This document shows positions 33,635-43,064 of a DNA stretch of 64,000 bases, piece by piece (the stretch's first letter is position 1; the number at the start of each line of letters is the position of its first letter). The notes under the pieces were generated by a model, which was given only the letters and a program-made list of their open reading frames with translations, did not search any database and was not told the DNA's origin. This DNA comes from Betaproteobacteria bacterium (GTDB taxonomy: Bacteria; Pseudomonadota; Gammaproteobacteria; Burkholderiales; Rhodocyclaceae). The translations under genes and the position numbers were made by a program. The stretch is taken from assembly GCA_009779265.1 (NCBI GenBank), contig WREP01000001.1:62001-126000 (forward strand), written 5' to 3'.

Positions 33635-34003
33635 AGTACCGCCCTCTCCCGCCCCTTCGGGGCACCCTGCCCAAGAATCGATTCAGTGAAGCGAAATGTG
33701 CTGACAAGGCGGCTTGCCTGTGCTCTCCCTCCCCCCTCGCGGGGGAGGGCCGGGGAGAGGGGGAGGTTGGGGCGGGCTTCAAGCCTGTCCTTACAGAGGA
33801 TGCGCGGCGCAGGCAAGCGCAATGGGCGAACCAGCTGCCGTCTCCCTTGCCGCCTCCCCCTCTCCCCTGGCCCCTCCCCCGCGAGGGGGGAGGGGAACAT
33901 CGGTCTTCCGCGCCAGCCTCTGGTTCTGCGGTGCAAGCCGACAGCGCCGCGCTGCATCAGTCTCTCCCACAAGTGGGAGAGGGGCCGAGGGAGAGGGCGC
34001 CGC
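33635..34003. repeat. G/C-rich hairpin repeat family 1, copy A
   Basis: CTCCCTCCCCCCTCGCGGGGGAGGG..GGGGAGAGGGGGAGGT / CCTCCCCCTCTCCCCTGGCCCCTCCCCCGCGAGGGGGGAGGGG plus CAGTCTCTCCCACAAGTGGGAGAGGGG. Confidence 0.8.
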
Positions 34004-34557
34004 CGCGCGCAAAGCACTCCGAACTCACCGTCACCGCCGAAGACCGTCGCGTCGCCTGGCTGGCCACCGCCGCCGTCGGCCTGTCGCTGGTCGATGCCGC
34101 CATTCCGACGCCGCTGCCGGGCGTCAAGCCGGGCCTCGCCAACATCGTCACCCTGGTCGTGCTGCTGCGTTACGGCTGGGGTACCGCCGTCTGGGTCAGC
34201 ATCCTGCGCGTGCTGGCCGGCAGCCTGCTGCTCGGTCACTTTCTCGCCCCCGGCTTCTTTCTCTCGCTCACCGGCGCCCTTTTCAGCCTGTTGACGCTCG
34301 GTCTGGCCCGGCATCTGCCGGCGCGCTGGTTCGGCCCGGTCAGTCTCTCGATATTCGCCGCCTTCGCCCACATCGGCGGCCAGTTGCTGCTCGCCCGCCT
34401 GTGGCTGATCCCGCACGACGGCGTCTTTCTGCTCGCCCCCCTGTTCGCCGCCGCCGCCCTCGTCTTCGGTATCCTCAACGGCCTGATCGCGGCTAAACTG
34501 CTGACTGAAACTATCCGCGAAGATTCACCGTGCCCCCAACCATCTGCCTCGCCCTGA
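33973..34557 (+). CDS. Gx transporter family (Hpre_diP_synt_I-like) membrane protein; start uncertain
   Basis: [38 protein letters not shown] open upstream through repeat to 33631. Confidence 0.75.
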   Translation: MGEGPRERAPPRAKHSELTVTAEDRRVAWLATAAVGLSLVDAAIPTPLPGVKPGLANIVTLVVLLRYGWGTAVWVSILRVLAGSLLLGHFLAPGFFLSLTGALFSLLTLGLARHLPARWFGPVSLSIFAAFAHIGGQLLLARLWLIPHDGVFLLAPLFAAAALVFGILNGLIAAKLLTETIREDSPCPQPSASP

Positions 34558-35138
34558 CCGGCGCATCCGGCATCGCCTACGGCCTGCGCCTGCTCGATTG
34601 CCTGCTCGCCGCCGGCTGCCGCGTGCAACTCTTGTACTCGCAGGCGGCGCAGGTGGTCGCCCGGCAGGAAGTAGCGCTAGAACTGCCGTCGCGCCCGGCC
34701 GAAGCCCGCGCCGCCCTGCTGGCCCGCTTGGAGCCGGCCAACCCGGAATTACTGGCCGTGTACGGCCGCGAGGAATGGTTCGCGCCGCTCGCTTCCGGCT
34801 CCAATCCGCCCGCCGCGATGGTCGTCTGCCCCTGCTCGATGGGCACCCTGGCCGCCATCGCCCAAGGCTTGGCCGACAACCTGATCGAGCGCGCCGCCGA
34901 CGTGATGCTCAAGGAAGGGAAAAAGCTGATTCTGGCGCCGCGCGAAACGCCGCTTTCCGTCATCCATCTGGAAAACATGCTGCGCCTGGCGCGCGCCGGT
35001 GCGACGATCCTGCCGCCCTGCCCTGGCTTCTACCACCAGCCGCAGGCCGCCAGCGATCTCGTCGATTTCGTCGTCGCCCGCATCCTCGACCAATTGGCCG
35101 TGCCGCATACGCTATTACCGCGCTGGGGAACGGAATAA
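34530..35138 (+). CDS. ubiX: flavin prenyltransferase UbiX
   Basis: [37 protein letters not shown]. Confidence 0.95.
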   Translation: MPPTICLALTGASGIAYGLRLLDCLLAAGCRVQLLYSQAAQVVARQEVALELPSRPAEARAALLARLEPANPELLAVYGREEWFAPLASGSNPPAAMVVCPCSMGTLAAIAQGLADNLIERAADVMLKEGKKLILAPRETPLSVIHLENMLRLARAGATILPPCPGFYHQPQAASDLVDFVVARILDQLAVPHTLLPRWGTE

Positions 35139-35767
35139 TGGGCTGGTTCGACTTCACCCGCGCCGCTGGCGCCGCCGTCGAAACGCTGCGCCTGCCGCTG
35201 TTTCCGCTCAACGCCGTGCTTTTCCCCGGCAGTCTGATGACGCTCAAGGTTTTCGAGCAGCGCTATCTCGACATGACCGCCGATTGCATGAAACAAGATA
35301 AACCCTTCGGCATCTGCCTCATCGCCAGCGGCGGCGAAACCGGCAGCGCCGCCGTGCCGCACCCGGTCGGCACGCTGGCCAGCATCGCTACCTGGGAGAT
35401 GGAACAGCTCGGCATCCTGCTCATCGGCGTCAAGGGCGGCCGGCGCTTTCGCATCATCGAGTCGCACGTCGGCCCGGCCAATTTGCTCGAAGCCACGGTC
35501 GAACTGCTGCCCGAACCGCCGCCGCTGCCGCCGCCGCCCGAACGGCAACGGCTGCTGCCGCTGCTCCAGCGCATCGTCAAGGACATCGGCCCCAAGCGCA
35601 TCCCCGAACCGCACCGCTTCGACGACGCGGCCTGGGTCGGCTACCGCATCACCGAAGTCCTGCCCATCCAGAACCTCGCCAGGCAAAAACTCCTGGAACT
35701 CGACGACCCGCTGGCAAGGCTGGAAATCCTCGAAATCTATCTCGATCAGCACAAGCTGCTGGGGTGA
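35138..35767 (+). CDS. LON peptidase substrate-binding domain protein (host gene of insertion hotspot)
   Basis: LPLFPLNAVLFPGSLMTLKVFEQRYLDM. Confidence 0.9.
   Translation: MGWFDFTRAAGAAVETLRLPLFPLNAVLFPGSLMTLKVFEQRYLDMTADCMKQDKPFGICLIASGGETGSAAVPHPVGTLASIATWEMEQLGILLIGVKGGRRFRIIESHVGPANLLEATVELLPEPPPLPPPPERQRLLPLLQRIVKDIGPKRIPEPHRFDDAAWVGYRITEVLPIQNLARQKLLELDDPLARLEILEIYLDQHKLLG
35630..35767 (+). repeat. 3'-end repeat of LON-domain gene, copy 1 (46 codons, in intact gene)
   Basis: GCCTGGGTCGGCTACCGCATCACCGAAGTCCTGCCC...CTGGGGTGA. Confidence 0.95.
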
Positions 35768-35886
35768 GGGTGAGCGATTTTCCTGACGGGCCATGACAAG
35801 TCGGGCCATGTCGGGCGAGCGCGGAGACCCTGGGGTCTGGTGGGATAATGCGGGTTTTCCGATTCCGCGCGAAACCTGATCTGCCC

Positions 35887-37061
35887 ATGAAATCATTCGA
35901 CGATCCCCAAGCATCGCTGTTCCCGGATGACCCCGCGCCAGCGCGCCAGGAACGCCCGTCGGCCAAGAGCCGGCTGCCGGCCGCCAGCATCGTGAGCAAA
36001 ACACCGGCGCTTCTGGGCAAGGAGCAAAAAGCGTTCAACAACCTGCTCAAGAAGATTGAAGCCAAGCGGAATTTGATCGCCGACTGGGAAACCGCGATCG
36101 CCGCATTCAAACAACGCTATACCAACGATCTGCTCCCATTGCAGGAGCGGAAAATCGAGCGCACCCTGGCAACGGTTCGCGCGTTCGACCAGGCGCATGG
36201 CTTCAAGGGCATCACGAAAACCGAAAAGAAAAAACTTGTCATCATCATCCTGAACCTGGTTCAGGAGATTCTGGAGTGGAGGGACGACGCGGAATGCAAG
36301 GCGCTGTATGCGAAATACAGTCAATCCGATTTCGACGAGGAACAAGCCGCGCAGCGAGCCGCGGAACAGGAAGGCAAGAGAATGATCCTGGAAAACGTTT
36401 TCGGTCTGAACCTCGACGACGTGGACCTCGATTCGGCGGAAAGCGCCATTGAACACATCACCGAACAACTCCTGGCGCGCGAGGATGAGCGCCAGGCAAA
36501 ACAGGCCATGCGCAAGAAAACCGCCAAACAACTTGCCCGGGAGGCGCAACAGGAGGAAGAGGAAAAGCAGATCAGCCAGTCGATTCGCGAGGTCTACCGC
36601 AAGCTGGTCGGCGCGCTGCACCCGGACCGCGAAACCGATCCGGAAGAAAAACGGCGCAAGACCGAATTGATGCAACAGGTCAACGAGCTTACGCCAAGGG
36701 CAATTTGCTCGAACTGCTTGAATTGCAACTACGGCTGGAGCACATCGACCAGGCGCATCTGGCGTCGCTCGATCCGCAAAAACTCAAGCGCTATGTTCAG
36801 ATTCTGAAAGACCAGCTCGCCGAGCTGGATCTGGAAATCAGCCATCTGACGGGAGAATTCGCTGACGAATTCAATCTGTTGCCCTACGCTCTCCCAGCCC
36901 CCAAACAACTGACATTGCTGATCGACAGAGACATCGAGGCGTGCGAATACGCGCTCACATTATTGGATGCCATGCTCGCCGATGCCAAGTATCCGCAGCG
37001 CATCAAGGCGTGTCTCAAAACAATCCGCTTGCAGCGGACGAGAGCGCAGGCATTTTATTAA
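35887..37061 (+). pseudogene. J-domain (DnaJ-like) protein, frameshifted near 36684-36690
   Basis: two overlapping ORFs; one-base gain restores IREVYRKLVGALHPDRETDPEEKRRKTELMQQVNEAYAKGNLLELLELQLRLEHI. Confidence 0.75.
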
Positions 37062-37067
37062 ACCCCA

Positions 37068-37178
37068 GTCCTGCCCATCCAGAACCTCGCCAAGCAAAAA
37101 CTCCTGGAACTCGACGACCCGCTGGCAAGGCTGAAAATCCTCGAAATCCACCTCGATCAGCACAAGTTGCAGGGTTGA
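37068..37178 (+). repeat. 3'-end repeat of LON-domain gene, copy 2 (37 codons)
   Basis: VLPIQNLAKQKLLELDDPLARLKILEIHLDQHKLQG*; about 7 differences from copy 1 over 111 nt. Confidence 0.95.
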
Positions 37179-37203
37179 GCGAACGCTCCGCAAGCTCCGA
37201 TTT

Positions 37204-37229
37204 ATCGGTATTTATTGACAAATACCGAT
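37204..37229. other. perfect 10-bp inverted repeat
   Basis: ATCGGTATTT-ATTGAC-AAATACCGAT. Confidence 0.8.
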
Positions 37230-37298
37230 ACAGGATGAAACGAAATAACCCCAGGCAACGCACATTTGCCTGAAGCGCCCAAGCGTACTGGCATCTCC

Positions 37299-38204
37299 TC
37301 ACATCACGTCAATGTATTGATGAATCCGGGCTATCAGGGCATTGAAATCCGGCTGGCCCTGGTAGTACAGCGCCTGCGTCTTGCGGTACTCCCTGGCGAA
37401 GCGTTCACGCTGTGCGGAATCGGCAAGGAGAAAGGCCGGGTTTCTTGCAATCACCTGCTCGTCGTCACTCCGGAAGCGTTCGGCCTTGCGCTCCTGGTAG
37501 GCCGGCTCCCGCATGAACGCCCGTATCTCCTCAAGGCCAAGAAGGCAGTACGCATCGTAGTAGTGTCGAAGGAAATTGCCGGGGAGCGTTTCTGCCTCGC
37601 CCAGGCGACGGTATTTGGTGGAAATCGTCTGAAGCTTCTCGACAAAGGTGTATGCCGGCGCGTAGCAGGGTACGGCTACCGCACGGTTATCGAACACGGT
37701 GACGCCTCTGTCCCTGGCTACATCCAGCGCCCATGACGAGATGATGACCGCCCGATTGGGCGCTGTGTCATCAAACCCCAATTCCAGCAAAATGCCATCC
37801 CTGATACCGGCCAAAGCCGTTGCGCGCGGCGAGTAGATCAAGCGAATACCGGCACTGCGCATCTTGTCATCATCAAACTGCGTGTCGCGCTCAACCCTGT
37901 CGATACCCGGAATGCTGATACGCGCCGCCAAGCTGTCGTAATACATGCGGCGCGAACGAACGTGCGTCGGCTTGTCTTGATTACGACCCGTCTTCACATC
38001 CATGTCGGCAGGCGGCTCGATGCGGATGTCGATGTCTTCGGAGAAACGATGGATAACGCCAAAGCCCTTTGACAAGGACGTCCCGCCTTTCAGTTCAAAT
38101 TGGAAACCCTGTGCCTGCAAACCCCACAGGCAATGCATGATCCAGTAATCCTTCTCGACCAGCATGGGATCAAGGCTCCGTTCAGCAGCGACAAGCGCAA
38201 GCAA
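37299..38204 (-). CDS. AbiEii/AbiGii-like nucleotidyltransferase toxin
   Basis: LKGGTSLSKGFGVIHRFSEDIDI NTase motif; start may be a non-ATG codon slightly upstream. Confidence 0.88.
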   Translation of the reverse strand: MLALVAAERSLDPMLVEKDYWIMHCLWGLQAQGFQFELKGGTSLSKGFGVIHRFSEDIDIRIEPPADMDVKTGRNQDKPTHVRSRRMYYDSLAARISIPGIDRVERDTQFDDDKMRSAGIRLIYSPRATALAGIRDGILLELGFDDTAPNRAVIISSWALDVARDRGVTVFDNRAVAVPCYAPAYTFVEKLQTISTKYRRLGEAETLPGNFLRHYYDAYCLLGLEEIRAFMREPAYQERKAERFRSDDEQVIARNPAFLLADSAQRERFAREYRKTQALYYQGQPDFNALIARIHQYIDVM

Positions 38205-38235
38205 CTGAGCAAAATCTTTCCGTGCATGCAGGAAA

Positions 38236-38847
38236 TCAGGCTCTCATCCACTCCCTGATGCGTTTGCGTGTCACCGCGTTGCCAAAACTGCCGGCAGCGC
38301 GTTGCAGGCGAACGGGGTCGAACGAAGACAGTTTGCTGCGCGCCTGACACAAGACTGCATCACGATCCTCAGCCAACTCATCGAGGTTGTTCAGCAGATC
38401 GACATACAGAAACTCGGGGGTCAACTTCTTTGGAAAACGCGGCTTCATGCGGAAATCGAACTGCCTGCCGCCGAGCCGGAAAACACCATGACGCTTGTGG
38501 TTGTAGACCAGGGTACGGTTATAGAGTTGGGTGGTGCCAAGGCCAACAGCGTTGTAGGCCGAAGGCGAAAACACCAAAAATTCCTTGTCGCGCAGAAACC
38601 CCTCCACCAGTTGATCGTCAGCCGGCGGCAACGGGCCAAAACCGGACTGTTTCGGCGCGTGGTAAAGCCCTTGGGCAAGCTTCTTCAGCTTTCCTGCCGC
38701 CACCAGTTCACGGAGATGCCTATCCACTGCGGTAGACAGACGCGCGAGTTCCTCCCGCCGATAAACACGGCCGGCCTGCAACTTGCCTGCAAGACAAGCA
38801 GCGGCGCCCCGGATGGGCTTTACGAAAGGTGGAACGGTCGTTGCCAT
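38236..38847 (-). CDS. AbiEi-like / DUF6088 antitoxin
   Basis: winged-helix N-term and AbiEi-like domain directly upstream of AbiEii. Confidence 0.82.
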   Translation of the reverse strand: MATTVPPFVKPIRGAAACLAGKLQAGRVYRREELARLSTAVDRHLRELVAAGKLKKLAQGLYHAPKQSGFGPLPPADDQLVEGFLRDKEFLVFSPSAYNAVGLGTTQLYNRTLVYNHKRHGVFRLGGRQFDFRMKPRFPKKLTPEFLYVDLLNNLDELAEDRDAVLCQARSKLSSFDPVRLQRAAGSFGNAVTRKRIREWMRA

Positions 38848-39046
38848 GCCTGATTCTTCATTGAGATTTCATGCATTTTATCGCATTCTGCCAGACAGGT
38901 CAGTTTCGGTCAGAAGCGCCAGTGCGCGGATCATGCTGCCCCAACCAGCGATCACCCTGGCGTCTGATCGCACCAGTTGGCGCGGTTCCGATTCTTCGTG
39001 TTTGACCCGTCGTCGAAACGGCTTTCAAACCCGCCTCTACACAGCG

Positions 39047-39184
39047 GCTTGGGTCGGCTACCGCATCACCGAAGTCCTGCCCATCCAGAACCTCGTCAAG
39101 CAAAAACTCCTGGAACTCGAAGACCCGCTGGCCCGCCTGGAAATTCTCGAAATCTGCCTCGATCAGCACAAACTACTGGGGTGA
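39047..39184 (+). repeat. 3'-end repeat of LON-domain gene, copy 3 (46 codons)
   Basis: AWVGYRITEVLPIQNLVKQKLLELEDPLARLEILEICLDQHKLLG*; about 12 differences from copy 1 over 138 nt. Confidence 0.95.
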
Positions 39185-39211
39185 GCGGGGCTATTGGTCG
39201 GCGACGGGCCT

Positions 39212-40948
39212 TCATGTGGATGGCGGTGCCGGGACATTGGCGTGCAGGAATTCCAATAACTGATTCGCCGCAGCCCGCGATTCAAGATCAGGGCTACCAT
39301 TGGCATAGGCTTTATGTTCGATAATAGAAAGTTTGTTGTCGTTTTTCTCTATATGAACCGTGCCTTTTCGCTTTCCATCCGTGGCACGTAGAGAGTAAAT
39401 GAAATTATTGCCTGAAGCACATAAAGAGGCATGACTAAAGACACAATGGCGCATTACACGCCCCTCTTCAAGCAGCATGGCTGAGTCAGTAAGCTCATAA
39501 GCAAATAGTTTTTCCACAGCCATTGGCGAGCCTAGGAGTGCGGGCCAAGATAATTTTTCAGCGCCATTTTCCCTCTCCCATTGCTGAACATGCCATAGCT
39601 CTGAGGCAACGAAAGCCGATTTCAGCCCGTCCGCGCAAACCATTTCCTTGAACAAATTCCCGATTAATTTACATGAAATTGGTTCATTAGGGCCGATATT
39701 TTGCATTGTGCGGCACAAAATAAAATCAGTTATCCCATCAAATGGGTCTTCCTCATTATGCGTGGGGCACAAACGCCTGAGCAATCGCCTTGCACATTTA
39801 ACCCCGTTGTTAAAAAGCTCAGCCGACAGGCGCTTTATGAAAGCAGAATCCTCGTCGAGTCGCAAGTGCCAAAGAATCCAAAATCCTATGTTTAGGATAA
39901 AATCAAAATCTTTACTGCATATTTTCGGTTGGTGATCTGGTTTCATCCCATCAATTAGGCATAGTATCGCCCTGATGAGGTCGCCTACCAAGTCAAGTTC
40001 GGCAAGTTGATTAAGATCTAGGCCAAGAAAGGAGCGCTTGGGCAACCGCCTTATCGTATGCGACTGCACACTGTAGTACTGCGCAAATGTGCGCAGCACG
40101 GAATGCCCGGCGTCGATTGCTTCACCAACGCTCAATGGCAAGAATTCGAGAACAGGAATAATCCACGGGAAGGCAGTTATCGCTTGCATCCGATATTGCG
40201 GGTGCCTGCCCGTGGTTACCCATGAGAGAATATCGTCCCAGCGATCATCACAAACGCTCAATGGCAAAAATTCAATCTCACGAACAATCCATGGAAAATC
40301 ATTTATCACTTGTAGTCGATATTTTGGGTGCCTACATGCATTTACCCACAAAGCAATGCTACTTGGTAAAACATCATTTGAGTCATAAGATTTCTCGAAT
40401 AGTCGCCTTTGGAACACCCCCCCATTCATTACAACTTCTTCCACCTCTACCTCCAATTGACGGCCGTTAGATAATTGGATCATTGCCATTCTTGGTGATT
40501 TATCTCCCACATCACTCAGCAGACCAAAAAGCTTATCGAAACACGGCACGCCAAACAGATATTCCTTTATTGCACCTAAAATAAAATCTTTCGTTGGGGA
40601 AAGGTGGCTCTCAGAAACAATCTCGGCAGTAAACATCGGCGGAAATAGCCAACCTGATCGGATGCGCTGCCCAATCGTCAATTTTCGATTCTCCACGCAC
40701 ACTCCTCTAGCGAGCGACGGGATTATAATTTCTGGGTGACTGAATCGACCTGACACTCGCGCCACTTCAATCTGGCCTGCCGTATACTCGATCCAGAAAT
40801 AACTTGTAGACCAAATGTGCGATTGGCTTGCTTTTGTATGTTGAATAGAAAACCAAAGCGCTTGCGAAATTTCTGCGCATGGGCGCACCTCGTGGCCATG
40901 ACGAATTTCAATAGGCAATTCATCAAAGTTGACATCAAAAGAGGTCAT
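39212..40948 (-). CDS. PcfJ-like domain protein
   Basis: C-term ELTDSAMLLEEGRVMRHCVFSHASLCASGNNFIYSLRATDGKRKGTVHIEKNDNKLSIIEHKAYANGSP. Confidence 0.65.
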   Translation of the reverse strand: MTSFDVNFDELPIEIRHGHEVRPCAEISQALWFSIQHTKASQSHIWSTSYFWIEYTAGQIEVARVSGRFSHPEIIIPSLARGVCVENRKLTIGQRIRSGWLFPPMFTAEIVSESHLSPTKDFILGAIKEYLFGVPCFDKLFGLLSDVGDKSPRMAMIQLSNGRQLEVEVEEVVMNGGVFQRRLFEKSYDSNDVLPSSIALWVNACRHPKYRLQVINDFPWIVREIEFLPLSVCDDRWDDILSWVTTGRHPQYRMQAITAFPWIIPVLEFLPLSVGEAIDAGHSVLRTFAQYYSVQSHTIRRLPKRSFLGLDLNQLAELDLVGDLIRAILCLIDGMKPDHQPKICSKDFDFILNIGFWILWHLRLDEDSAFIKRLSAELFNNGVKCARRLLRRLCPTHNEEDPFDGITDFILCRTMQNIGPNEPISCKLIGNLFKEMVCADGLKSAFVASELWHVQQWERENGAEKLSWPALLGSPMAVEKLFAYELTDSAMLLEEGRVMRHCVFSHASLCASGNNFIYSLRATDGKRKGTVHIEKNDNKLSIIEHKAYANGSPDLESRAAANQLLEFLHANVPAPPST

Positions 40949-40988
40949 TGATTTTCCTCTTGTCAGGCAAGGCACAATTGTTTCGCGC

Positions 40989-42023
40989 TCAACCAACTTC
41001 CACGAATTCGCCATTGGCGTCGAGTTCATACCAGGAGTCCGGCTTGATGCCGTTCTCGCCTACCTTGCTGGCGCGGATGTGGATCAAGTGACCCATACTG
41101 GTTTCGATGCCGTCGCGGTGACAGAGGACGATGGCGCCGCCGCTTCCCGCGCGGGCGCGGCCCCGCACACCGAGCGAGGCGGCGATGGATTCGGCGCTGT
41201 TGACTTCCGCACGGGAGTAATCATTCGCATTCAGGGCAAGCGCGCTGTAGCCCGTGTTCTCGGCAACCGAGAAGCAACCTGCGGTCATGGCAACCGAAGC
41301 CTCGCCGGTGTTCGTGGCGACTGCATGGTTGCCCGTATTCACGGCAACCGATTCGAAACCTGTGTTCGTGGCTGCTGATTCGCTGCCCGTGGCCGTGGCA
41401 ACAGAATACTTGCCCTTGTTCGTAGCAACCGTGCCGTCGTCCGTGGTCGCGGCGATCGAGTGTCTGCCCGTATTCGTGGCGATGGAATTGTCACCCGTGC
41501 TCACGGCAATCGAGCAGTTGCCTGTGTTCGTGGCAACCGAGTTGAAACCTGCGTTGGCGGCAACCGAATAGTCGCCCGTGTTCGCAGCCACCGTTTGAGT
41601 GCCGGTATTCGTGGCAACGGAATAATCCCCAGCGACAAGGGTTTGCTCGCTGGATTTTTCCAATTGGCCCCAAACCCAATCGACTGTATGAGCGATCAAT
41701 TCCGGCAGACCGATTTCGGCCTCTACGGTGATCGTCGAGCTGGCGATCCTGTAGCCAAAACAGCCATCCCGTTTGATCTTGCCAGACGCTTTGACCACGG
41801 CGAAGCGGCTATCGACAGGGCCGTAGTTGGTGAAAATATCGAGCGGATAGATGCAGGAGTGAAACCCGCCCTTGTTGAGCGCCACTTTGCCTTCGTGCTG
41901 GTAAGTCTTGCCGATTTCGTACTGAAAGCACCAGTGGCCTTTCAGGTTTTTGTCGAAGCCTTTGTAGGCGGTGATTGCCTCATTCATCGTTGTACTCCGG
42001 ATTGTTGCTTCTTCAACACTCAT
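40989..42023 (-). CDS. DUF7666-like protein with nonapeptide repeats
   Basis: AITAYKGFDKNLKGHWCFQYEIGKTYQHEGKVALNKGGFHSCIYPLDIFTNY; SVATNTGxx repeats. Confidence 0.7.
   Translation of the reverse strand: MSVEEATIRSTTMNEAITAYKGFDKNLKGHWCFQYEIGKTYQHEGKVALNKGGFHSCIYPLDIFTNYGPVDSRFAVVKASGKIKRDGCFGYRIASSTITVEAEIGLPELIAHTVDWVWGQLEKSSEQTLVAGDYSVATNTGTQTVAANTGDYSVAANAGFNSVATNTGNCSIAVSTGDNSIATNTGRHSIAATTDDGTVATNKGKYSVATATGSESAATNTGFESVAVNTGNHAVATNTGEASVAMTAGCFSVAENTGYSALALNANDYSRAEVNSAESIAASLGVRGRARAGSGGAIVLCHRDGIETSMGHLIHIRASKVGENGIKPDSWYELDANGEFVEVG
41215..41630 (-). repeat. 27-bp tandem coding repeat (about 15 x 9 aa)
   Basis: SVATNTGTQ/TVAANTGDY/SVAANAGFN/SVATNTGNC/... Confidence 0.88.
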
Positions 42024-43042
42024 GGTTCGCTCTCCTTGCCTGCATACAACTTTACGGATCTCCCGGCATCCTGCCGAAACGCAAGGCGCAGATGTTCCGG
42101 TTCCAGAATCTCGACATGCGGGCCAAAGCCGCGTATCCACCACGTCAGCCTTTCGCTGTCCCAGGCCGTGAAGCGAACGGTGAGATTTTTGGCGCTTTCG
42201 GTCACGATGCTTTGCGTTTCGTTGACCGGCGTTTCCAGCAGATGCGCGCCCCATGCGTGATCGAAGCGCAGGACGACCTCAATTTTCTTGCCCGCTCCCG
42301 GATAGTCGAAGGCGCTGTCATCCTCGATATGGGATTTCAGGGAGAAGTTCCTTGGATAAGAAAACGGCCTCTCCATCGTGGCGGCCTGAATGCGGTCGAT
42401 GCGGTAATGGCGGATGTCTGGGGTGCCCGGCTGGCGGGCAACGAGGTAATGCAGCCGGTTGCGCGTCACCCAGCCCAGCGGCTCCACCAGAATCGTCCGT
42501 TCCGCATCCGTGGCGCGACGGTAGCGCAAGGACAAGCGGCGAGCCTTGAACAAGGCCATCGACACCGTTTCCGCCACGGCAGGGGCCACGGGCGGCGGCA
42601 GGCGGGAAAAGCCCTCATCCAGCACGGCGATGCGATTCACCCAGCCATTGTGCTCATTGCCGACAGGCGTTTTTTCCAGCCGTTGCCGCGCGGCGTAACA
42701 CATGGGGTTCAATTCGGACCGCACCGCCCAAGGCAATTGATAAGCCTTGGCGGCAATGCTCAGCACGCGCAGGGCCAGAGCCTCGTCCAGCGTCATGCGC
42801 TTTTGCGCGCTGGCGGCGATGCCGCCGACGCCGGGATGCTTGTGCCAATAAAGGTGCCGCCCCTGGCGCTCCGAATAAGCCAGCCCCTCGTCTTCCAGCC
42901 GTTGCAGGGCACGGCGGGTCGACTTGAGCCATGTCGTTTCCATGCCAAGGGCGCACAGCTTTTCCTGCAACCGGGCGGTCGTGATGCCGGCTTGCCCTTC
43001 ATCGGGCAGCACATTGAGCAGCAGGGTTTGGGTCAGTTTCAT
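42020..43042 (-). CDS. WYL-domain transcriptional regulator
   Basis: N-term wHTH, WYL core RRLSLRYRRATDAERTILVEPLGWVTRNRLHYLVARQPG; ATGA overlap with downstream gene. Confidence 0.88.
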   Translation of the reverse strand: MKLTQTLLLNVLPDEGQAGITTARLQEKLCALGMETTWLKSTRRALQRLEDEGLAYSERQGRHLYWHKHPGVGGIAASAQKRMTLDEALALRVLSIAAKAYQLPWAVRSELNPMCYAARQRLEKTPVGNEHNGWVNRIAVLDEGFSRLPPPVAPAVAETVSMALFKARRLSLRYRRATDAERTILVEPLGWVTRNRLHYLVARQPGTPDIRHYRIDRIQAATMERPFSYPRNFSLKSHIEDDSAFDYPGAGKKIEVVLRFDHAWGAHLLETPVNETQSIVTESAKNLTVRFTAWDSERLTWWIRGFGPHVEILEPEHLRLAFRQDAGRSVKLYAGKESEP

Positions 43043-43064
43043 GAGTTCATCCTATCGCGTGACG

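Noticed and set aside
33735-33895. Strong intrinsic terminators in the C/G-rich hairpins
   Set aside because: Hairpins lack T-tracts and recur as a repeat family, so repeat is the better label.
41215-41630. CRISPR-like periodicity
   Set aside because: 27-bp period has no spacers; it is an in-frame nonapeptide repeat inside one CDS.
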